A stretch of DNA of 53,780 nt from the NCBI RefSeq assembly GCF_900492205.1, contig NZ_UEYQ01000024.1, positions 1 through 53,780 on the forward strand, read 5' to 3'. The notes under the pieces were generated by a model that ran no database searches, was not told where the DNA came from, and saw only the letters and a list, made by a program, of their open reading frames with translations. Below, piece by piece: positions 7,703-17,989 of this stretch. This DNA comes from Ciceribacter sp. T2.26MG-112.2. Its GTDB lineage: Bacteria; Pseudomonadota; Alphaproteobacteria; Rhizobiales; Rhizobiaceae. Position 1 is the stretch's first letter; the number at the start of each line of letters is the position of its first letter. The translations under genes were made by a program, and so were the position numbers.

Positions 7703-9208
7703 TTATACCGGCGGGCGTCGATCCTTCCAGGGCCGCGCCCGCTCCAATTCGCCGGCGAGGTTGAACAGGGTCTCCTCGTCGGCAAAGCGTCCGACGAAGT
7801 GCATGCCGATCGGCAGCCCCTTGGGCGACCAGTTGAGCGGTACCGACATGGCCGGTTGGCCGGTGACGTTGAACACCGGGGTCCAGGGGATGAATTCGAA
7901 GGTCTGCGCGGCGAGCTGGTCGGCAATGCCGAGCTTCTTCAGCAGCGACCCGCCATGGATATGCCCCATGAAGCGGATCAGCTTCTTTTCGAACGGTTTC
8001 GGCTGGAGCGCGCCGATCTTGACCGGCAGGCTGGAGAGAACCGGCGTCATCAGCACGTCGTGGGTCTCGAAGAAGCCGAGCACCGATCGTGCCGAAAGCT
8101 TCAGGTAGCGCAGCGCCGCGGCCAGTTCTGCGGCGGAGAAAGCCTGGCCGAGCAGACCGAGGCCGAAGGACGACGCATCGAAATCCTGAGGCCGCACCCG
8201 GACACCGCTCAACTCGGCGATAAACTCGATGTCGGCCCGCAGTTCGGCGGCCAGAACCGTCAGGAAAGCGAGCGAGAACCGCTCGCGCTCGACCGGGGGT
8301 GCCGCCTCCACCACCTCGTGCCCCAGTTCTTCAAGCAGGCGGACCGTCTCGGCGAAGGCCGCGCGAACCTCCGGGGCGACCGCCTTGCCGAGCATCGGTT
8401 CGCAGGACACCGCGATCCGCAGCCGCTTCGGCGCGCGTCCAACTGCCTCGAGCCACGATCCGCGAAACTCCGGCAGCGGATGCGGATTGCCGATGTCGGA
8501 CCCATGGGTGGCGTCGAGCATGGCGGCGGAATCGCGCACCGACCGGGTCAGCACATGCTCGCCGGCAAAGCCGGACCAGGCCTCGCCGATAAAGGGGCCG
8601 ACAGGGGTTCTTCCGCGTGTCGGCTTCATCCCGAACAGGCCGCAAGCCGAGGCCGGGATGCGGATCGAGCCGCCGCCGTCGCCGCCGGAGGCGAGCGGCA
8701 CCATGCCCGAAGCAACCGCCGCCGCCGAACCGCCGGACGAACCGCCCGGCGTTCGCGTCAGGTCCCAGGGATTGCGGGTCGGGCCAAAAGTCTCCGGCTC
8801 GGTATAGGGCGTCAGCCCGAATTCCGGCGTATTGGTCTTGCCGAGAATGATCAGGCCGGCCCGCTTCCAGCGCGTCACCAATTCGTTGTCGCCGGAGGCC
8901 GGGATCTTGGCCCAGAGCCGGTTGCCTTGCGAGGTCGGAATGCCGGCGACCTGCGACAGCAGGTCCTTCAGCAGGAAGGGCACGCCGGCAAACGGTCCGT
9001 CGCCGATAGGCCCCGCAGCAGCGCGCCGCGCCTCGTCGAACATCGGCCGGATCACGGCATTGAGCGTTGGGTTCAGCCTTTCAATCGCAGCGATTGCGGT
9101 TTCGACAAGCTCGGGCGCACTCACCTCGCCGCGCCGCACGAGTCCGGCCAGAGCAAGGCCGTCAAATTCCCTGTAGTCTTCGAGCACGTCTTCCCCTTCC
9201 CTCGGCAT
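7703..9208 (-). CDS. amidase (amidase signature family)
   Basis: Hydrolyses an amide through the Ser-cisSer-Lys triad of the amidase signature fold. The Lys is in PFLLKDL; the Gly/Ser-rich signature GGSSGGSAAAVASG and GGDGGGSIRIPAS contain the two serines. At about 500 residues it has the length of full amidases such as the 6-aminohexanoate-dimer hydrolase type, and it lacks GatA-specific features. A physiological substrate cannot be named. The start is uncertain: ATG at 9208 has only a weak purine run, while the in-frame GTG at 9187 follows GAGGGAAGAC and may be the true start. It sits alone between carA and carB on the opposite strand. Confidence 0.9.
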   Translation of the reverse strand: MPREGEDVLEDYREFDGLALAGLVRRGEVSAPELVETAIAAIERLNPTLNAVIRPMFDEARRAAAGPIGDGPFAGVPFLLKDLLSQVAGIPTSQGNRLWAKIPASGDNELVTRWKRAGLIILGKTNTPEFGLTPYTEPETFGPTRNPWDLTRTPGGSSGGSAAAVASGMVPLASGGDGGGSIRIPASACGLFGMKPTRGRTPVGPFIGEAWSGFAGEHVLTRSVRDSAAMLDATHGSDIGNPHPLPEFRGSWLEAVGRAPKRLRIAVSCEPMLGKAVAPEVRAAFAETVRLLEELGHEVVEAAPPVERERFSLAFLTVLAAELRADIEFIAELSGVRVRPQDFDASSFGLGLLGQAFSAAELAAALRYLKLSARSVLGFFETHDVLMTPVLSSLPVKIGALQPKPFEKKLIRFMGHIHGGSLLKKLGIADQLAAQTFEFIPWTPVFNVTGQPAMSVPLNWSPKGLPIGMHFVGRFADEETLFNLAGELERARPWKDRRPPV

Positions 9209-9454
9209 CCCCCGAGCGACAGTAGCATGGCGCCACCCCATGGCAATGCGGCCGTCCGCAACAACGCTCACACCTGAGATCCGGCTTTGCCGCGCCCCGG
9301 AAGATTCCTGTCGGAATCGTCAATTTCGGGGTTCCGCTTCGATCAACATTTCCCTATAAGCCGCTTCTAGCCTTCAAAGACCCTGTTTGCGCCCGGCCGG
9401 TGAAATCATCACCCTGGCCGGCTTTTCGCGCAGCCTGAAAAGCGGAATGTGACC

Positions 9455-12400
9455 ATGCCCAAGCGCCAAGATATCAAGTCCATCCTCATCATCGGCGCGG
9501 GGCCGATCGTCATCGGCCAGGCTTGCGAATTCGACTATTCGGGCACGCAAGCCGTCAAGGCGTTGAAGGAGGAAGGCTACCGGGTCATCCTGGTCAATTC
9601 CAACCCCGCGACCATCATGACCGATCCGGGCCTGGCCGACGCAACTTACGTCGAACCGATCACTCCCGAAGTCGTCGCCAAGATCATCGCCAAGGAGCGT
9701 CCGGACGCGCTGCTGCCGACCATGGGCGGCCAGACGGCGCTCAACACCGCACTCTCCCTGAAACGCATGGGGGTGCTTGACCGCTACAATGTCGAGATGA
9801 TCGGCGCCAAGCCGGCGGCCATCGACAAGGCCGAGGACCGCGCGCTGTTCCGCGAGGCCATGGCCAAGATCGGCCTCGAAACCCCGAAGTCGATGCTGGC
9901 CAATGCCACCGACATCAAGGACGCCGACCGCAAGACCCACGAGGCAGCCCGCAACGATCTCAAGGCCCGCCTGTCCGGCGCAGAACTCGACAAGGCGCTT
10001 GACGAGCTGGAAAACCAGTGGAACCTTGGAGAGAGCGACCGCAAGCAGCGCTACATGAGCCATGCCATGGCAATCGCCGCCCAGGCGCTCGACGTCGTCG
10101 GCCTTCCGGCGATCATCCGTCCGTCCTTCACCATGGGCGGCACCGGCGGCGGCATTGCATACAACCGCTCGGAATTCTTCGAGATCATCGGCTCGGGCCT
10201 CGACGCCTCGCCGACCACCGAGGTGCTGATCGAGGAATCGGTGCTCGGCTGGAAGGAATATGAAATGGAAGTCGTCCGCGACAAGGCGGACAACTGCATC
10301 ATCATCTGCTCGATCGAGAACATCGATCCCATGGGCGTGCACACGGGCGACTCGATCACGGTTGCGCCGGCACTGACCTTGACCGACAAGGAATACCAGA
10401 TGATGCGGAACGCCTCGATCGCGGTTCTGCGCGAGATCGGGGTGGAGACCGGCGGCTCGAACGTCCAGTTCGCCGTCAACCCGAAGGACGGCCGCCTCGT
10501 CGTCATCGAGATGAACCCGCGCGTGTCGCGCTCGTCGGCACTCGCATCGAAGGCCACCGGCTTCCCGATCGCCCGGGTCGCCGCCAAGCTTGCCGTCGGC
10601 TACACGCTGGACGAACTGGAAAACGACATCACCGGCGGCGCCACCCCGGCCTCGTTCGAGCCGTCGATCGATTATGTCGTCACCAAGATCCCGCGTTTCG
10701 CCTTTGAAAAGTTCCCCGGCGCCGAGCCGACGCTGACGACCGCGATGAAGTCGGTCGGCGAGGTCATGGCCATCGGCCGCACCTTCGCCGAGAGCCTGCA
10801 AAAGGCGCTGCGCGGCCTCGAAACCGGCCTGACCGGCCTCGACGAAATCGAGATCCCCGGCCTTGGGGAGAGCGACGACAAGAACGCCATCCGCGCCGCG
10901 ATCGGCACGCCGACGCCCGATCGCCTGCGCATGGTCGCCCAGGCGCTGCGCCTCGGCATGTCGCCGGAAGAAGTGCACGAGGGCTGCAAGATCGACCCGT
11001 GGTTCATCGCCCAGCTGAAGGCGATCACCGACATGGAAGCGCGCATCCGCGAGCACGGCCTGCCGGAAGACGCCGAGAACCTGCGCATGCTGAAAGCCAT
11101 GGGCTTCTCCGACGCCCGGCTTGCCAGCCTCACCGGCAAGCGCCCGAAGGAAGTGGCCGAAATCCGCAACGCGCTAAACGTGCGCCCGGTGTTCAAGCGC
11201 ATCGATACCTGCGCCGCCGAATTCGCCTCGCCGACCGCCTACATGTATTCGACTTATGAAACGCCCTTCGTCGGCGAGCTTCGCTCGGAGGCTCAAGTCT
11301 CCGACCGGAAGAAAGTCGTGATCCTCGGCGGCGGTCCGAACCGTATCGGCCAGGGCATCGAGTTCGACTATTGCTGCTGCCATGCCGCCTTCGCACTGAA
11401 GGATGCCGGCTTTGAAGCGATCATGGTCAATTGCAACCCGGAAACCGTCTCGACCGACTACGATACCTCGGATCGCCTCTATTTCGAGCCTCTGACGGCG
11501 GAAGACGTAATCGAGATCATGCGTGCCGAGCAGGAAAAGGGCGAACTGGTCGGTGTCATCGTCCAGTTCGGCGGCCAGACCCCGCTGAAGCTCGCCGAGG
11601 CGCTGGAAAAGAACGGCATCCCGATCCTCGGCACGGCGCCCGACATGATCGATCTTGCCGAAGATCGCGACCGCTTCCAGAAGCTTCTGATGAAGCTCGA
11701 CCTCAACCAGCCGAACAACGGCATCGCCTATTCGGTCGAGCAGGCCCGACTGGTCGCCTCCGAGATCGGCTTCCCGCTGGTCGTGCGCCCGTCCTACGTG
11801 CTCGGCGGCCGCGCCATGCAGATCATTCACGATGAGAGCATGCTGCAGAGCTACCTGCTCGACACAGTTCCCGGCCTTGTGCCGGAAGACATCAAGCAGC
11901 GCTATCCGAACGACAAGACCGGCCAGATCAATACCCTGCTCGGCAAGAACCCGCTGCTGTTCGACAGCTACCTGACCAACGCCATTGAAGTCGACGTCGA
12001 TGCGCTGTGCGACGGCACCGACGTCTTCGTCTCCGGCATCATGGAGCATATCGAGGAAGCCGGCATCCATTCGGGCGACTCGGCCTGCTCGCTGCCGTCC
12101 CGCTCGCTGTCCAAGGAGACCCTCGACGAACTCGAGCGCCAGACCAAGGCCATGGCCAAGGCGCTCAACGTCGGCGGCCTGATGAACGTGCAGTATGCCA
12201 TCAAGGACGGCACGATCTACGTTCTCGAAGTCAACCCACGCGCCTCGCGCACCGTGCCCTTCGTCGCCAAGACCATCGGCGCGCCGATCGCCAAGATCGC
12301 CGCCCGCATCATGACCGGCGAAAAGCTCGATGCGGCGATTGCCGCCTATGGCGCCAAGCCCGACCCGCGCAACCTCAAGCACATCGCCGTCAAGGAAGCC

Positions 12401-12937
12401 GTCTTCCCGTTTGCCCGCTTCCCCGGCGTCGACACGCTGCTCGGCCCGGAAATGCGCTCGACCGGCGAAGTCATCGGTCTCGACACTGATTTCGCGCTGG
12501 CCTTTGCCAAGAGCCAGCTCGGCGCCGGCGTCGAACTGCCGCGTGACGGAACGGTCTTCGTCTCGGTCCGCGACGAGGACAAGGTCCGCGTCCTGCCCGC
12601 CATCAAGCTCCTGACCGAAATCGGCTTCAAGGTAATGGCGACCGGCGGCACCCAGCGCTTCCTCGCCGAACAGGGCATCGAGGCGATCAAGATCAACAAG
12701 GTTCTGGAAGGCCGCCCGCATATCGAGGACGCCATCCGCAACCGGCAGGTCCAGCTGGTCATCAACACGACCGACTCGAACAAGGCGATCTCGGATTCCA
12801 AGTCGCTGCGCCGCGCCGCCCTGATGCAGAAGGTGCCCTACTACACCACCATGGCCGGCGCACTCGCCGCGGCGGAAGCCATCCAGGCCTTGAAGAAGGG
12901 CCAGCTCGAAGTTCGCCCGCTGCAGAGCTATTTCTGA
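9455..12937 (+). CDS. carB: carbamoyl-phosphate synthase large subunit
   Basis: Makes carbamoyl phosphate from bicarbonate, ammonia (supplied by CarA) and two ATP. It has 1160 residues, against about 1070 in E. coli. Two homologous ATP-grasp halves are visible; the first begins [14 protein letters not shown] and the second [16 protein letters not shown]-terminal MGS allosteric domain follows ([17 protein letters not shown]). The extra length lies largely in a charged insert of about 50 residues in the first half (residues ~155-205), before [16 protein letters not shown] believe this insert is typical of rhizobial CarB. The start is ATG 9455 rather than the GTG two codons upstream. Confidence 0.97.
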   Translation: MPKRQDIKSILIIGAGPIVIGQACEFDYSGTQAVKALKEEGYRVILVNSNPATIMTDPGLADATYVEPITPEVVAKIIAKERPDALLPTMGGQTALNTALSLKRMGVLDRYNVEMIGAKPAAIDKAEDRALFREAMAKIGLETPKSMLANATDIKDADRKTHEAARNDLKARLSGAELDKALDELENQWNLGESDRKQRYMSHAMAIAAQALDVVGLPAIIRPSFTMGGTGGGIAYNRSEFFEIIGSGLDASPTTEVLIEESVLGWKEYEMEVVRDKADNCIIICSIENIDPMGVHTGDSITVAPALTLTDKEYQMMRNASIAVLREIGVETGGSNVQFAVNPKDGRLVVIEMNPRVSRSSALASKATGFPIARVAAKLAVGYTLDELENDITGGATPASFEPSIDYVVTKIPRFAFEKFPGAEPTLTTAMKSVGEVMAIGRTFAESLQKALRGLETGLTGLDEIEIPGLGESDDKNAIRAAIGTPTPDRLRMVAQALRLGMSPEEVHEGCKIDPWFIAQLKAITDMEARIREHGLPEDAENLRMLKAMGFSDARLASLTGKRPKEVAEIRNALNVRPVFKRIDTCAAEFASPTAYMYSTYETPFVGELRSEAQVSDRKKVVILGGGPNRIGQGIEFDYCCCHAAFALKDAGFEAIMVNCNPETVSTDYDTSDRLYFEPLTAEDVIEIMRAEQEKGELVGVIVQFGGQTPLKLAEALEKNGIPILGTAPDMIDLAEDRDRFQKLLMKLDLNQPNNGIAYSVEQARLVASEIGFPLVVRPSYVLGGRAMQIIHDESMLQSYLLDTVPGLVPEDIKQRYPNDKTGQINTLLGKNPLLFDSYLTNAIEVDVDALCDGTDVFVSGIMEHIEEAGIHSGDSACSLPSRSLSKETLDELERQTKAMAKALNVGGLMNVQYAIKDGTIYVLEVNPRASRTVPFVAKTIGAPIAKIAARIMTGEKLDAAIAAYGAKPDPRNLKHIAVKEAVFPFARFPGVDTLLGPEMRSTGEVIGLDTDFALAFAKSQLGAGVELPRDGTVFVSVRDEDKVRVLPAIKLLTEIGFKVMATGGTQRFLAEQGIEAIKINKVLEGRPHIEDAIRNRQVQLVINTTDSNKAISDSKSLRRAALMQKVPYYTTMAGALAAAEAIQALKKGQLEVRPLQSYF

Positions 12938-12945
12938 GGGGAACG

Positions 12946-13196
12946 ATGAACAAGCCGCTCCGTTTCACCGCCCATTCGCAGATGGTGATAGTGGAGCGGC
13001 AGCTCGATACGGCTTGGATCGAGCGGACCTTGCGTGATCCGGACTGGCGGGAAGCAGGCCCTTCCGGACCACCAACGGAAAGACGCTACCAGCGCATCCC
13101 GGAATGCGCCGGTCGGTTTTGCGGGCAATCGGCTAGAAAGACGAAGAAGAAGTCCGTATCATCACGGCGTTCCTCGATCGAAAAGCACCAAAATGA
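12946..13196 (+). pseudogene. DUF4258-type gene disrupted by frameshift
   Basis: The reading frame starts eight bases after the carB stop, with GGGGAACG before the ATG, and encodes RFTAHSQMVIVERQLD...WI, the N-terminal pattern of DUF4258 proteins. After about residue 55 the frame reads unrelated basic sequence. The minus-one frame from about 13116 instead reads VLRAIG, then a TAG stop at 13134-13136, then EVRIITAFLDRKAPK, the expected C-terminal strand and helix of this family. That frame ends at TGA 13194-13196, overlapping the ATG of the next gene as ATGA. So the gene was once intact and coupled to the next one. DUF4258 proteins are often toxin-like partners of DUF2283; no such partner is present here. 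Confidence 0.7.
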
Positions 13197-13642
13197 TTGA
13201 GAAGACAGAAATCCTCAACGACCGCCTCTTCGGCGTTGACCCGGCAACCCTGTTCGACGCCTTTGCCGATCCGGCCAAGCTCACCGCTTGGTGGGGTCCG
13301 GACGGCTTCACCAACGAGATCCATGAGTTCGACCTCAAGCCCGGCGGCCGCTGGGTGATCCTGATGAGAACCGAGGAAGGGGCGGAATTCCTCAACCATT
13401 CCACCTTCCAGGAGGTCGTAGCGCCCGAGCGCATCGTCTTCCTGCACCACGACCCGATCCATGTCTTCACGCTGGAAATGGATTTCCAGCCGGAGAATGG
13501 CGGCACCCGGCTGTCCTGGCGCATGCTGATGGAGCCGAACGAGGAGAATATCCAGTTCAAGCAGTTCATCGCCTACGCCAACGAGCAGAACTTCGACAGG
13601 CTGGAGAGGGTCCTGGGGCTGTCCACGGCTTCAAGCGGCTGA
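13193..13642 (+). CDS. SRPBCC (AHSA1-like) domain protein
   Basis: A 149-residue helix-grip protein of the START/SRPBCC superfamily, activator-of-Hsp90-ATPase-like branch. The signature is DPAKLTAWWGPDGFTNEIHEFDLKPGG followed, after a short gap, by FQEVVAPERIVF and GGTRLSWRM. These proteins bind hydrophobic ligands or partner proteins; no specific role can be read. The ATG at 13193 overlaps the ancestral stop of the broken DUF4258 gene, so translation was probably once coupled. It is the last gene after carB on this strand before a 164-base gap. Confidence 0.85.
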   Translation: MIEKTEILNDRLFGVDPATLFDAFADPAKLTAWWGPDGFTNEIHEFDLKPGGRWVILMRTEEGAEFLNHSTFQEVVAPERIVFLHHDPIHVFTLEMDFQPENGGTRLSWRMLMEPNEENIQFKQFIAYANEQNFDRLERVLGLSTASSG

Positions 13643-13806
13643 TCGTCTCCGCCGCCCTGCATGTGACGTCGCCGGCGATCATCGCGACCGGCCGTACATG
13701 TGCCGAAGCGTTCCGGCGTTCACGTCAACGACCGCAAGCTCGACCTAAAATTGCAGAGACGGCATGCCTGTGATAGCCTTCGTCGGTCACGATGACGGGG
13801 CAGACC

Positions 13807-15096
13807 ATGGGCAAGAACATCGTTCTTCTGTTCGACGGAACCTCGAACGAGATCGCCGCCGACCGCACCAATATCCTGCGCCTATTCGGCACGCTCAGGC
13901 GCACCGACGAACAGATCGTCTACTATGATCCCGGCGTCGGTACCTTCGGCGCGGACAACGCCTGGTCGCACGGTTGGCGCAAGACGGTCGAGATCTGGGG
14001 CCTGGCCACCGGCTGGGGCATCGACGCCAACGTCAAGCAGGCCTATCGCTTCATCGTCGAGAACTACCAGGCCGCGCCGCGGGACAAGAAAGGCAAGAGG
14101 ATCGGCGAGGACGACCGCCTCTATCTCTTCGGCTTCAGCCGGGGCGCCTACACGGCGCGGGTTCTCGCCGGATTCATTCACAGCCTCGGCCTGATCCGTC
14201 CGGAGCAACTCAACCTGATCGACTATGCCTACCGGACCTACAAGGGCATTTCCGACCACAAGGCGCCGCCCGTCGACAGTTCCGGAAGCGGCGATGACGA
14301 AGGACGATCAGCCTTTGCCGACATGCGCATCTACGAGCGCACGTTGAAAGGCCATCGTCCAGCGATCGAACTGCTCGGCCTGTTCGACACCGTCGCCTCG
14401 GTCATCGAATCCGGCAAGATCGGCCTGACGCTGAAGACCCATCCCTTCACCCACCGCAATCCAAGCGTCCGGGCCGTCCGTCATGCCGTGGCAATCGACG
14501 AGCGGCGCACCATGTTCCGGCCGGAGCCCTGGACGCCGGACCAGCCGTTCTGGGGCAGCCCTTTCCCGCCGAAGGACCGGCCGGCGGTGCCGCAGGACAT
14601 AAAGGAAGTCTGGTTCACCGGCGTGCACGGTGATGTCGGCGGTGGGTCGCCGGAACAGGAAAGCGCCCTGATCAAGGTGCCGCTGGCCTGGATGATCGAG
14701 GAGACAAAGCCCATGGGGCTCGACTATTCGACCCGCACCGTCAACGAGATCGTTCTCGGCAAGAATGACAAGAAGACCTACGTCAAACCGGATGCGATGG
14801 CGCAGCCGCAGGATTCGATGAACCTCGCCTGGCGCGCAGTCGAAATGCTGCCGCGCCGTGTTCCCTCCTCCTCGTGGCGTCGCGGCGGCAAGGGCGGCGG
14901 AATCTATCTGCCGCTGTCCGATCCGCGATTCATCCCGCAGGATGCCCTCATCCACCAGTCGGTGGTCGACCGACTGAACGGAGCGCCCGCCGGCGGCCCC
15001 TATCGCCCCGTAAATCTTCCCAGCCGGTACAGGGTCGAAGCCTGGGGAGCAATTTTCAACGTGGCGCCGGAACCCTCGGCCGGGGGGCAGAATTAA
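13807..15096 (+). CDS. DUF2235 alpha/beta-hydrolase (Tle1-like phospholipase domain)
   Basis: A 429-residue DUF2235 protein. The family includes Tle1 phospholipase effectors of type VI secretion but also many stand-alone cytosolic members. The opening strand is IVLLFDGTSNE. The nucleophile elbow is GFSRGAY with Ser at about residue 111. A later FDTVAS and the VWFTGVHGDVGGG motif supply the acidic and structural residues. The ATG at 13807 has GGGG six bases upstream; an in-frame ATG at 13792 is less well served. No vgrG, PAAR or immunity gene is nearby, so an effector role is not supported by context. Confidence 0.85.
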   Translation: MGKNIVLLFDGTSNEIAADRTNILRLFGTLRRTDEQIVYYDPGVGTFGADNAWSHGWRKTVEIWGLATGWGIDANVKQAYRFIVENYQAAPRDKKGKRIGEDDRLYLFGFSRGAYTARVLAGFIHSLGLIRPEQLNLIDYAYRTYKGISDHKAPPVDSSGSGDDEGRSAFADMRIYERTLKGHRPAIELLGLFDTVASVIESGKIGLTLKTHPFTHRNPSVRAVRHAVAIDERRTMFRPEPWTPDQPFWGSPFPPKDRPAVPQDIKEVWFTGVHGDVGGGSPEQESALIKVPLAWMIEETKPMGLDYSTRTVNEIVLGKNDKKTYVKPDAMAQPQDSMNLAWRAVEMLPRRVPSSSWRRGGKGGGIYLPLSDPRFIPQDALIHQSVVDRLNGAPAGGPYRPVNLPSRYRVEAWGAIFNVAPEPSAGGQN

Positions 15097-15231
15097 ATCT
15101 CTGGAAATTGCGACAACCAATCTGCTATAGTTTGCAGATCGTTGATTTGAACTGGTTCCGGGGCTTCGCTTCGGGACCTGTTTTCTTTTATGTCCAGCGC
15201 CATGCGGGCATGAAATGCGAAGGAAGATGAC

Positions 15232-15708
15232 ATGGTTGAAAAGGTACCGATGACTCAGAGCGGCTTTGTCAAGCTGAACGAGGAACTGCGTTGGCGCCAG
15301 CAGGAAGAACGGCCCCGCATCATCGAGGCGATCGCCGAAGCGCGCGCCCATGGCGACCTTTCCGAAAACGCCGAGTATCACGCCGCCAAGGAAGCCCAGA
15401 GCCATAACGAAGGCCGGATCGGCGAACTGGAGGACCTGATCGCCCGCGCCGAGGTCATCGACCTTTCGAAGATGTCCGGCTCCACGATCAAGTTCGGCGC
15501 GACCGTCAAGCTGGTCGACGAGGACACGGAAGAGGAAAAGACCTACCAGATCGTCGGCGACCAGGAAGCCGACGTCAAGCAGGGTCGCATCTCCATCTCC
15601 TCGCCCATCGCCCGCGCCCTCATCGGCAAGGAAGTCGGCGACAATATCGAGGTCGTCGCCCCCGGCGGCTCCAAGGCCTACGAAATCCTCGCGGTCAACT
15701 GGGGCTGA
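15232..15708 (+). CDS. greA: transcription elongation factor GreA
   Basis: Rescues backtracked RNA polymerase by stimulating transcript cleavage in the polymerase active site. It has 158 residues, the normal length. The N-terminal coiled coil carries the acidic tip ([17 protein letters not shown] with the conserved Asp and Glu). The C-terminal FKBP-like domain ends [14 protein letters not shown] followed by [15 protein letters not shown]. The start has GGAAGATG upstream. greA immediately before lpsB is the conserved rhizobial order. Confidence 0.97.
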   Translation: MVEKVPMTQSGFVKLNEELRWRQQEERPRIIEAIAEARAHGDLSENAEYHAAKEAQSHNEGRIGELEDLIARAEVIDLSKMSGSTIKFGATVKLVDEDTEEEKTYQIVGDQEADVKQGRISISSPIARALIGKEVGDNIEVVAPGGSKAYEILAVNWG

Positions 15709-15731
15709 TCTGGCCCGGAAGGCTCTGGCCC

Positions 15732-16784
15732 TTGCCTCCCCTTGACGACATCACGGTGATCGCGCCGCATTTCAAGCGGCGCCTTTCCGGCGTGACCTCG
15801 ACCGTCGTTCAGCTCATTCCCGAGCAACGACGGCTCGGGCGCGGCATCGTCACGCTCGGCCCCGGCCTGCCGGCCGATTTGCCGAAAATGGCCTGGGCGC
15901 AATTGCCGGCGCTTTGGCGGCGACCGAAATCCGCGAAATACCGCGTCTGGCACGCCCGCCGCAACAACGAGATGCTGTTCGGCTGGCTGTTGCGCGACGC
16001 ATTACGCATGCCGCTGAAGCTGCTGTTTACCTCGGCGGCGCAGCGGCATCATACCGGCTACACCCGCTGGCTGATTTCGAGGATGGATGCGGTGGTCGCC
16101 ACCAGCGCCCGCTCCGGCTCCTTCCTCAAGGTGGCGCATAGCGTGATCCGTCACGGCATCGACATCGACCGTTTTCATCCGGGAGAAAGCGCCGATGACA
16201 CCATCGCCGCGACCGGTCTGCCGGGCAGGTATCTGGTCGGCTGCTTCGGCCGCGTCCGCCACCAGAAGGGCACGGACCTCTTCGTCCGCGCCATGATCGA
16301 ACTTCTGCCCCGCTATCCCGACTGGACCGCGGTGATCAGCGGCCGGATCACGGCCGAGAACCAGGGTTTCGCCGACCAGCTCAAGGCCGACATCGCCAAG
16401 GCCGAATTGTCGTCGCGCATCGTCTTTCTCGGCGAGGTGGACGATATCAGGCCTTGGTATCGCCGGCTGACCCTCTATGTCGCGCCGTCGCGCAATGAAG
16501 GCTTCGGCCTCACCCCGCTGGAAGCCATGGCGTCGGCCACGGCTTCCGTCGCCAGCGATGCCGGCGCGTATGCGGAGTTGATCGTCGAGGATATCACCGG
16601 CAAGGTCGTTCCAGCCGGCGACTATGCGCGCCTGCGCGATGCGATCGCGGGCTATCTCGCCAATGCGGCCGAGGCAATCGAAGCAGGAAGGCGCGGGCGC
16701 ACCCATGTGGTGGAGAATTTTGCCTTGGTGCGGGAGGCGTCGGCTCTCGAGACGGTCTATAACCGGCTTCTCGACGACAAATGA
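15732..16784 (+). CDS. lpsB: LPS core mannosyltransferase LpsB/LpcC (GT4)
   Basis: Adds mannose to the Kdo-linked inner core of rhizobial lipopolysaccharide at the cytoplasmic membrane. At 350 residues it is close to LpsB of S. meliloti and LpcC of R. leguminosarum, starting APHFKRRLSGVTSTVVQLIP. The GT4 (GT-B) fold is shown by GCFGRVRHQKGTDLF at the second domain and the donor-binding RNEGFGLTPLEAM with the E-x7-E-like pair. The start is TTG at 15732, preceded by GGAAGG; no ATG lies in the right place. It is 23 bases after greA and its stop overlaps the next gene as ATGA, so the two are translationally coupled. Confidence 0.93.
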   Translation: MPPLDDITVIAPHFKRRLSGVTSTVVQLIPEQRRLGRGIVTLGPGLPADLPKMAWAQLPALWRRPKSAKYRVWHARRNNEMLFGWLLRDALRMPLKLLFTSAAQRHHTGYTRWLISRMDAVVATSARSGSFLKVAHSVIRHGIDIDRFHPGESADDTIAATGLPGRYLVGCFGRVRHQKGTDLFVRAMIELLPRYPDWTAVISGRITAENQGFADQLKADIAKAELSSRIVFLGEVDDIRPWYRRLTLYVAPSRNEGFGLTPLEAMASATASVASDAGAYAELIVEDITGKVVPAGDYARLRDAIAGYLANAAEAIEAGRRGRTHVVENFALVREASALETVYNRLLDDK

Positions 16785-17989
16785 CGGACAGGGCCATGGG
16801 CGACAGGGATTTCATCGTTTGCCGCACCAGCCACATGCGCGGCTTCGTGTCGAGCTTTCAAGGCCGCGTCGCCGCCCTGCCGTCCGACCTGAGGAGCGCG
16901 GCGAAGGCGGTCCTGCGTCGGGATGGCGTTGCGGGTCTGCTGCGAACCGTTTCCGGCGACGGCGACCCGGTGATAGCCGAGCTGGCCGAGCGCAACCTCA
17001 AACGCCGGCAGATCCGCTTTCGCGCCGTCTTCTCCAACCCGCTGGTCGTCTTCTTCTATCGCCGGGCAACCCGCATCCAGTGCCGACTGATCGCCGCGGC
17101 CTTCGCAGGCTGGCTCGATGAGAACCCGAAGGCAATAATCGTCGTATTCAACGGTTATCTGATGCCGGATTCGATCCTCGCCGCCGTGGCGACACGGCGG
17201 AAACGCCAGATGGTATTCCTCGAGAAGGGCTTCTTTCCCGCCACGCTGCAATGCGATCCGCACGGCATCAACCATCAGAGCACCCTGCCGCGCGATGCCG
17301 ACTACTATCGTGCCTTCGACCCCACCGAACTGGGCGAAAAGCCCGCCGCATTGGTCAAACGCCAGTCGAAATTGAAGGACGACGGCCCGGCCACCCTGCC
17401 CGACCGCTATGTCTTCGTTCCCTTTCAGGTGCCGAGCGACATGCAGATCCTGGCACTCTCGCCCTGGATCCGCGACATGCGCCACCTCTATGACGAGATT
17501 TTCCGGCTCGCCGAGGCCGAGGGACAGAGCCATTTCGTCATCAAGGAGCATCCGAGCTTCCCGCTGTCGATCCGCGCCGAAGTGAAGACCCATCCGCGCA
17601 TCCATTTCGCCAACCACCATGATACCCAGGCGCTGATCGAAGGCGCCGATGCGGTGATCACGGTCAATTCCACGGTCGGCCTTGAATCGGTGCTGCTGGA
17701 GAAGAAGGTCATCACCCTCGGGCTTGCCCCCTATGACATCGAGGGATTGGTGCTGGAGGCCGGCAATGCCGCTGAACTCTCGGCAGCTTTTCGCGCGCTC
17801 GACACCTGGTCGCCGGACGCGGCGCTGCGCGAACGGGTCATCCGCTACATCCAGAACGTCTTCCTGCTACAGGGCGAACTGAAGAATCCCGATCCCCGCC
17901 TGCCGGACATGATCGCCGCCCGCCTTGCCGGCACCGATCGGCACGGTCAGGCCGTCGCGGCCTTTGCCGAGGCGAAGCGCGGATCGTAA
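16781..17989 (+). CDS. capsule-synthesis-type glycosyltransferase (PF05159-like)
   Basis: A 402-residue protein related to the Capsule_synth family (KpsC/KpsS, beta-Kdo transferases). Recognisable stretches are VVFNGYLMPDSI, FLEKGFFP, YVFVPFQVPSDMQ, the FVIKEHPSF motif and the C-terminal DAVITVNSTVGLESVLLEKKVITLG, which is the family hallmark. By homology it transfers Kdo or a related acidic sugar to a lipid-linked acceptor on the cytoplasmic face. Its start overlaps lpsB (ATGA), so it probably extends the same LPS core. Its 3' end overlaps the convergent next gene by 43 bases. The exact sugar is inferred only from the family. Confidence 0.75.
   Translation: MTDRAMGDRDFIVCRTSHMRGFVSSFQGRVAALPSDLRSAAKAVLRRDGVAGLLRTVSGDGDPVIAELAERNLKRRQIRFRAVFSNPLVVFFYRRATRIQCRLIAAAFAGWLDENPKAIIVVFNGYLMPDSILAAVATRRKRQMVFLEKGFFPATLQCDPHGINHQSTLPRDADYYRAFDPTELGEKPAALVKRQSKLKDDGPATLPDRYVFVPFQVPSDMQILALSPWIRDMRHLYDEIFRLAEAEGQSHFVIKEHPSFPLSIRAEVKTHPRIHFANHHDTQALIEGADAVITVNSTVGLESVLLEKKVITLGLAPYDIEGLVLEAGNAAELSAAFRALDTWSPDAALRERVIRYIQNVFLLQGELKNPDPRLPDMIAARLAGTDRHGQAVAAFAEAKRGS

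Noticed and set aside
9374..12721. Large minus-strand open frames opposite carB
   Set aside because: Shadows of the carB coding strand; carB is intact and certain.
13807..15096. Type VI secretion toxin-immunity locus
   Set aside because: No secretion, adaptor or immunity gene in the flanking kilobases; only the hydrolase domain is seen.
15126..15131. greA promoter TATAGT preceded by TTGCGA
   Set aside because: The spacer is only 12 bases, too short for a sigma-70 promoter.
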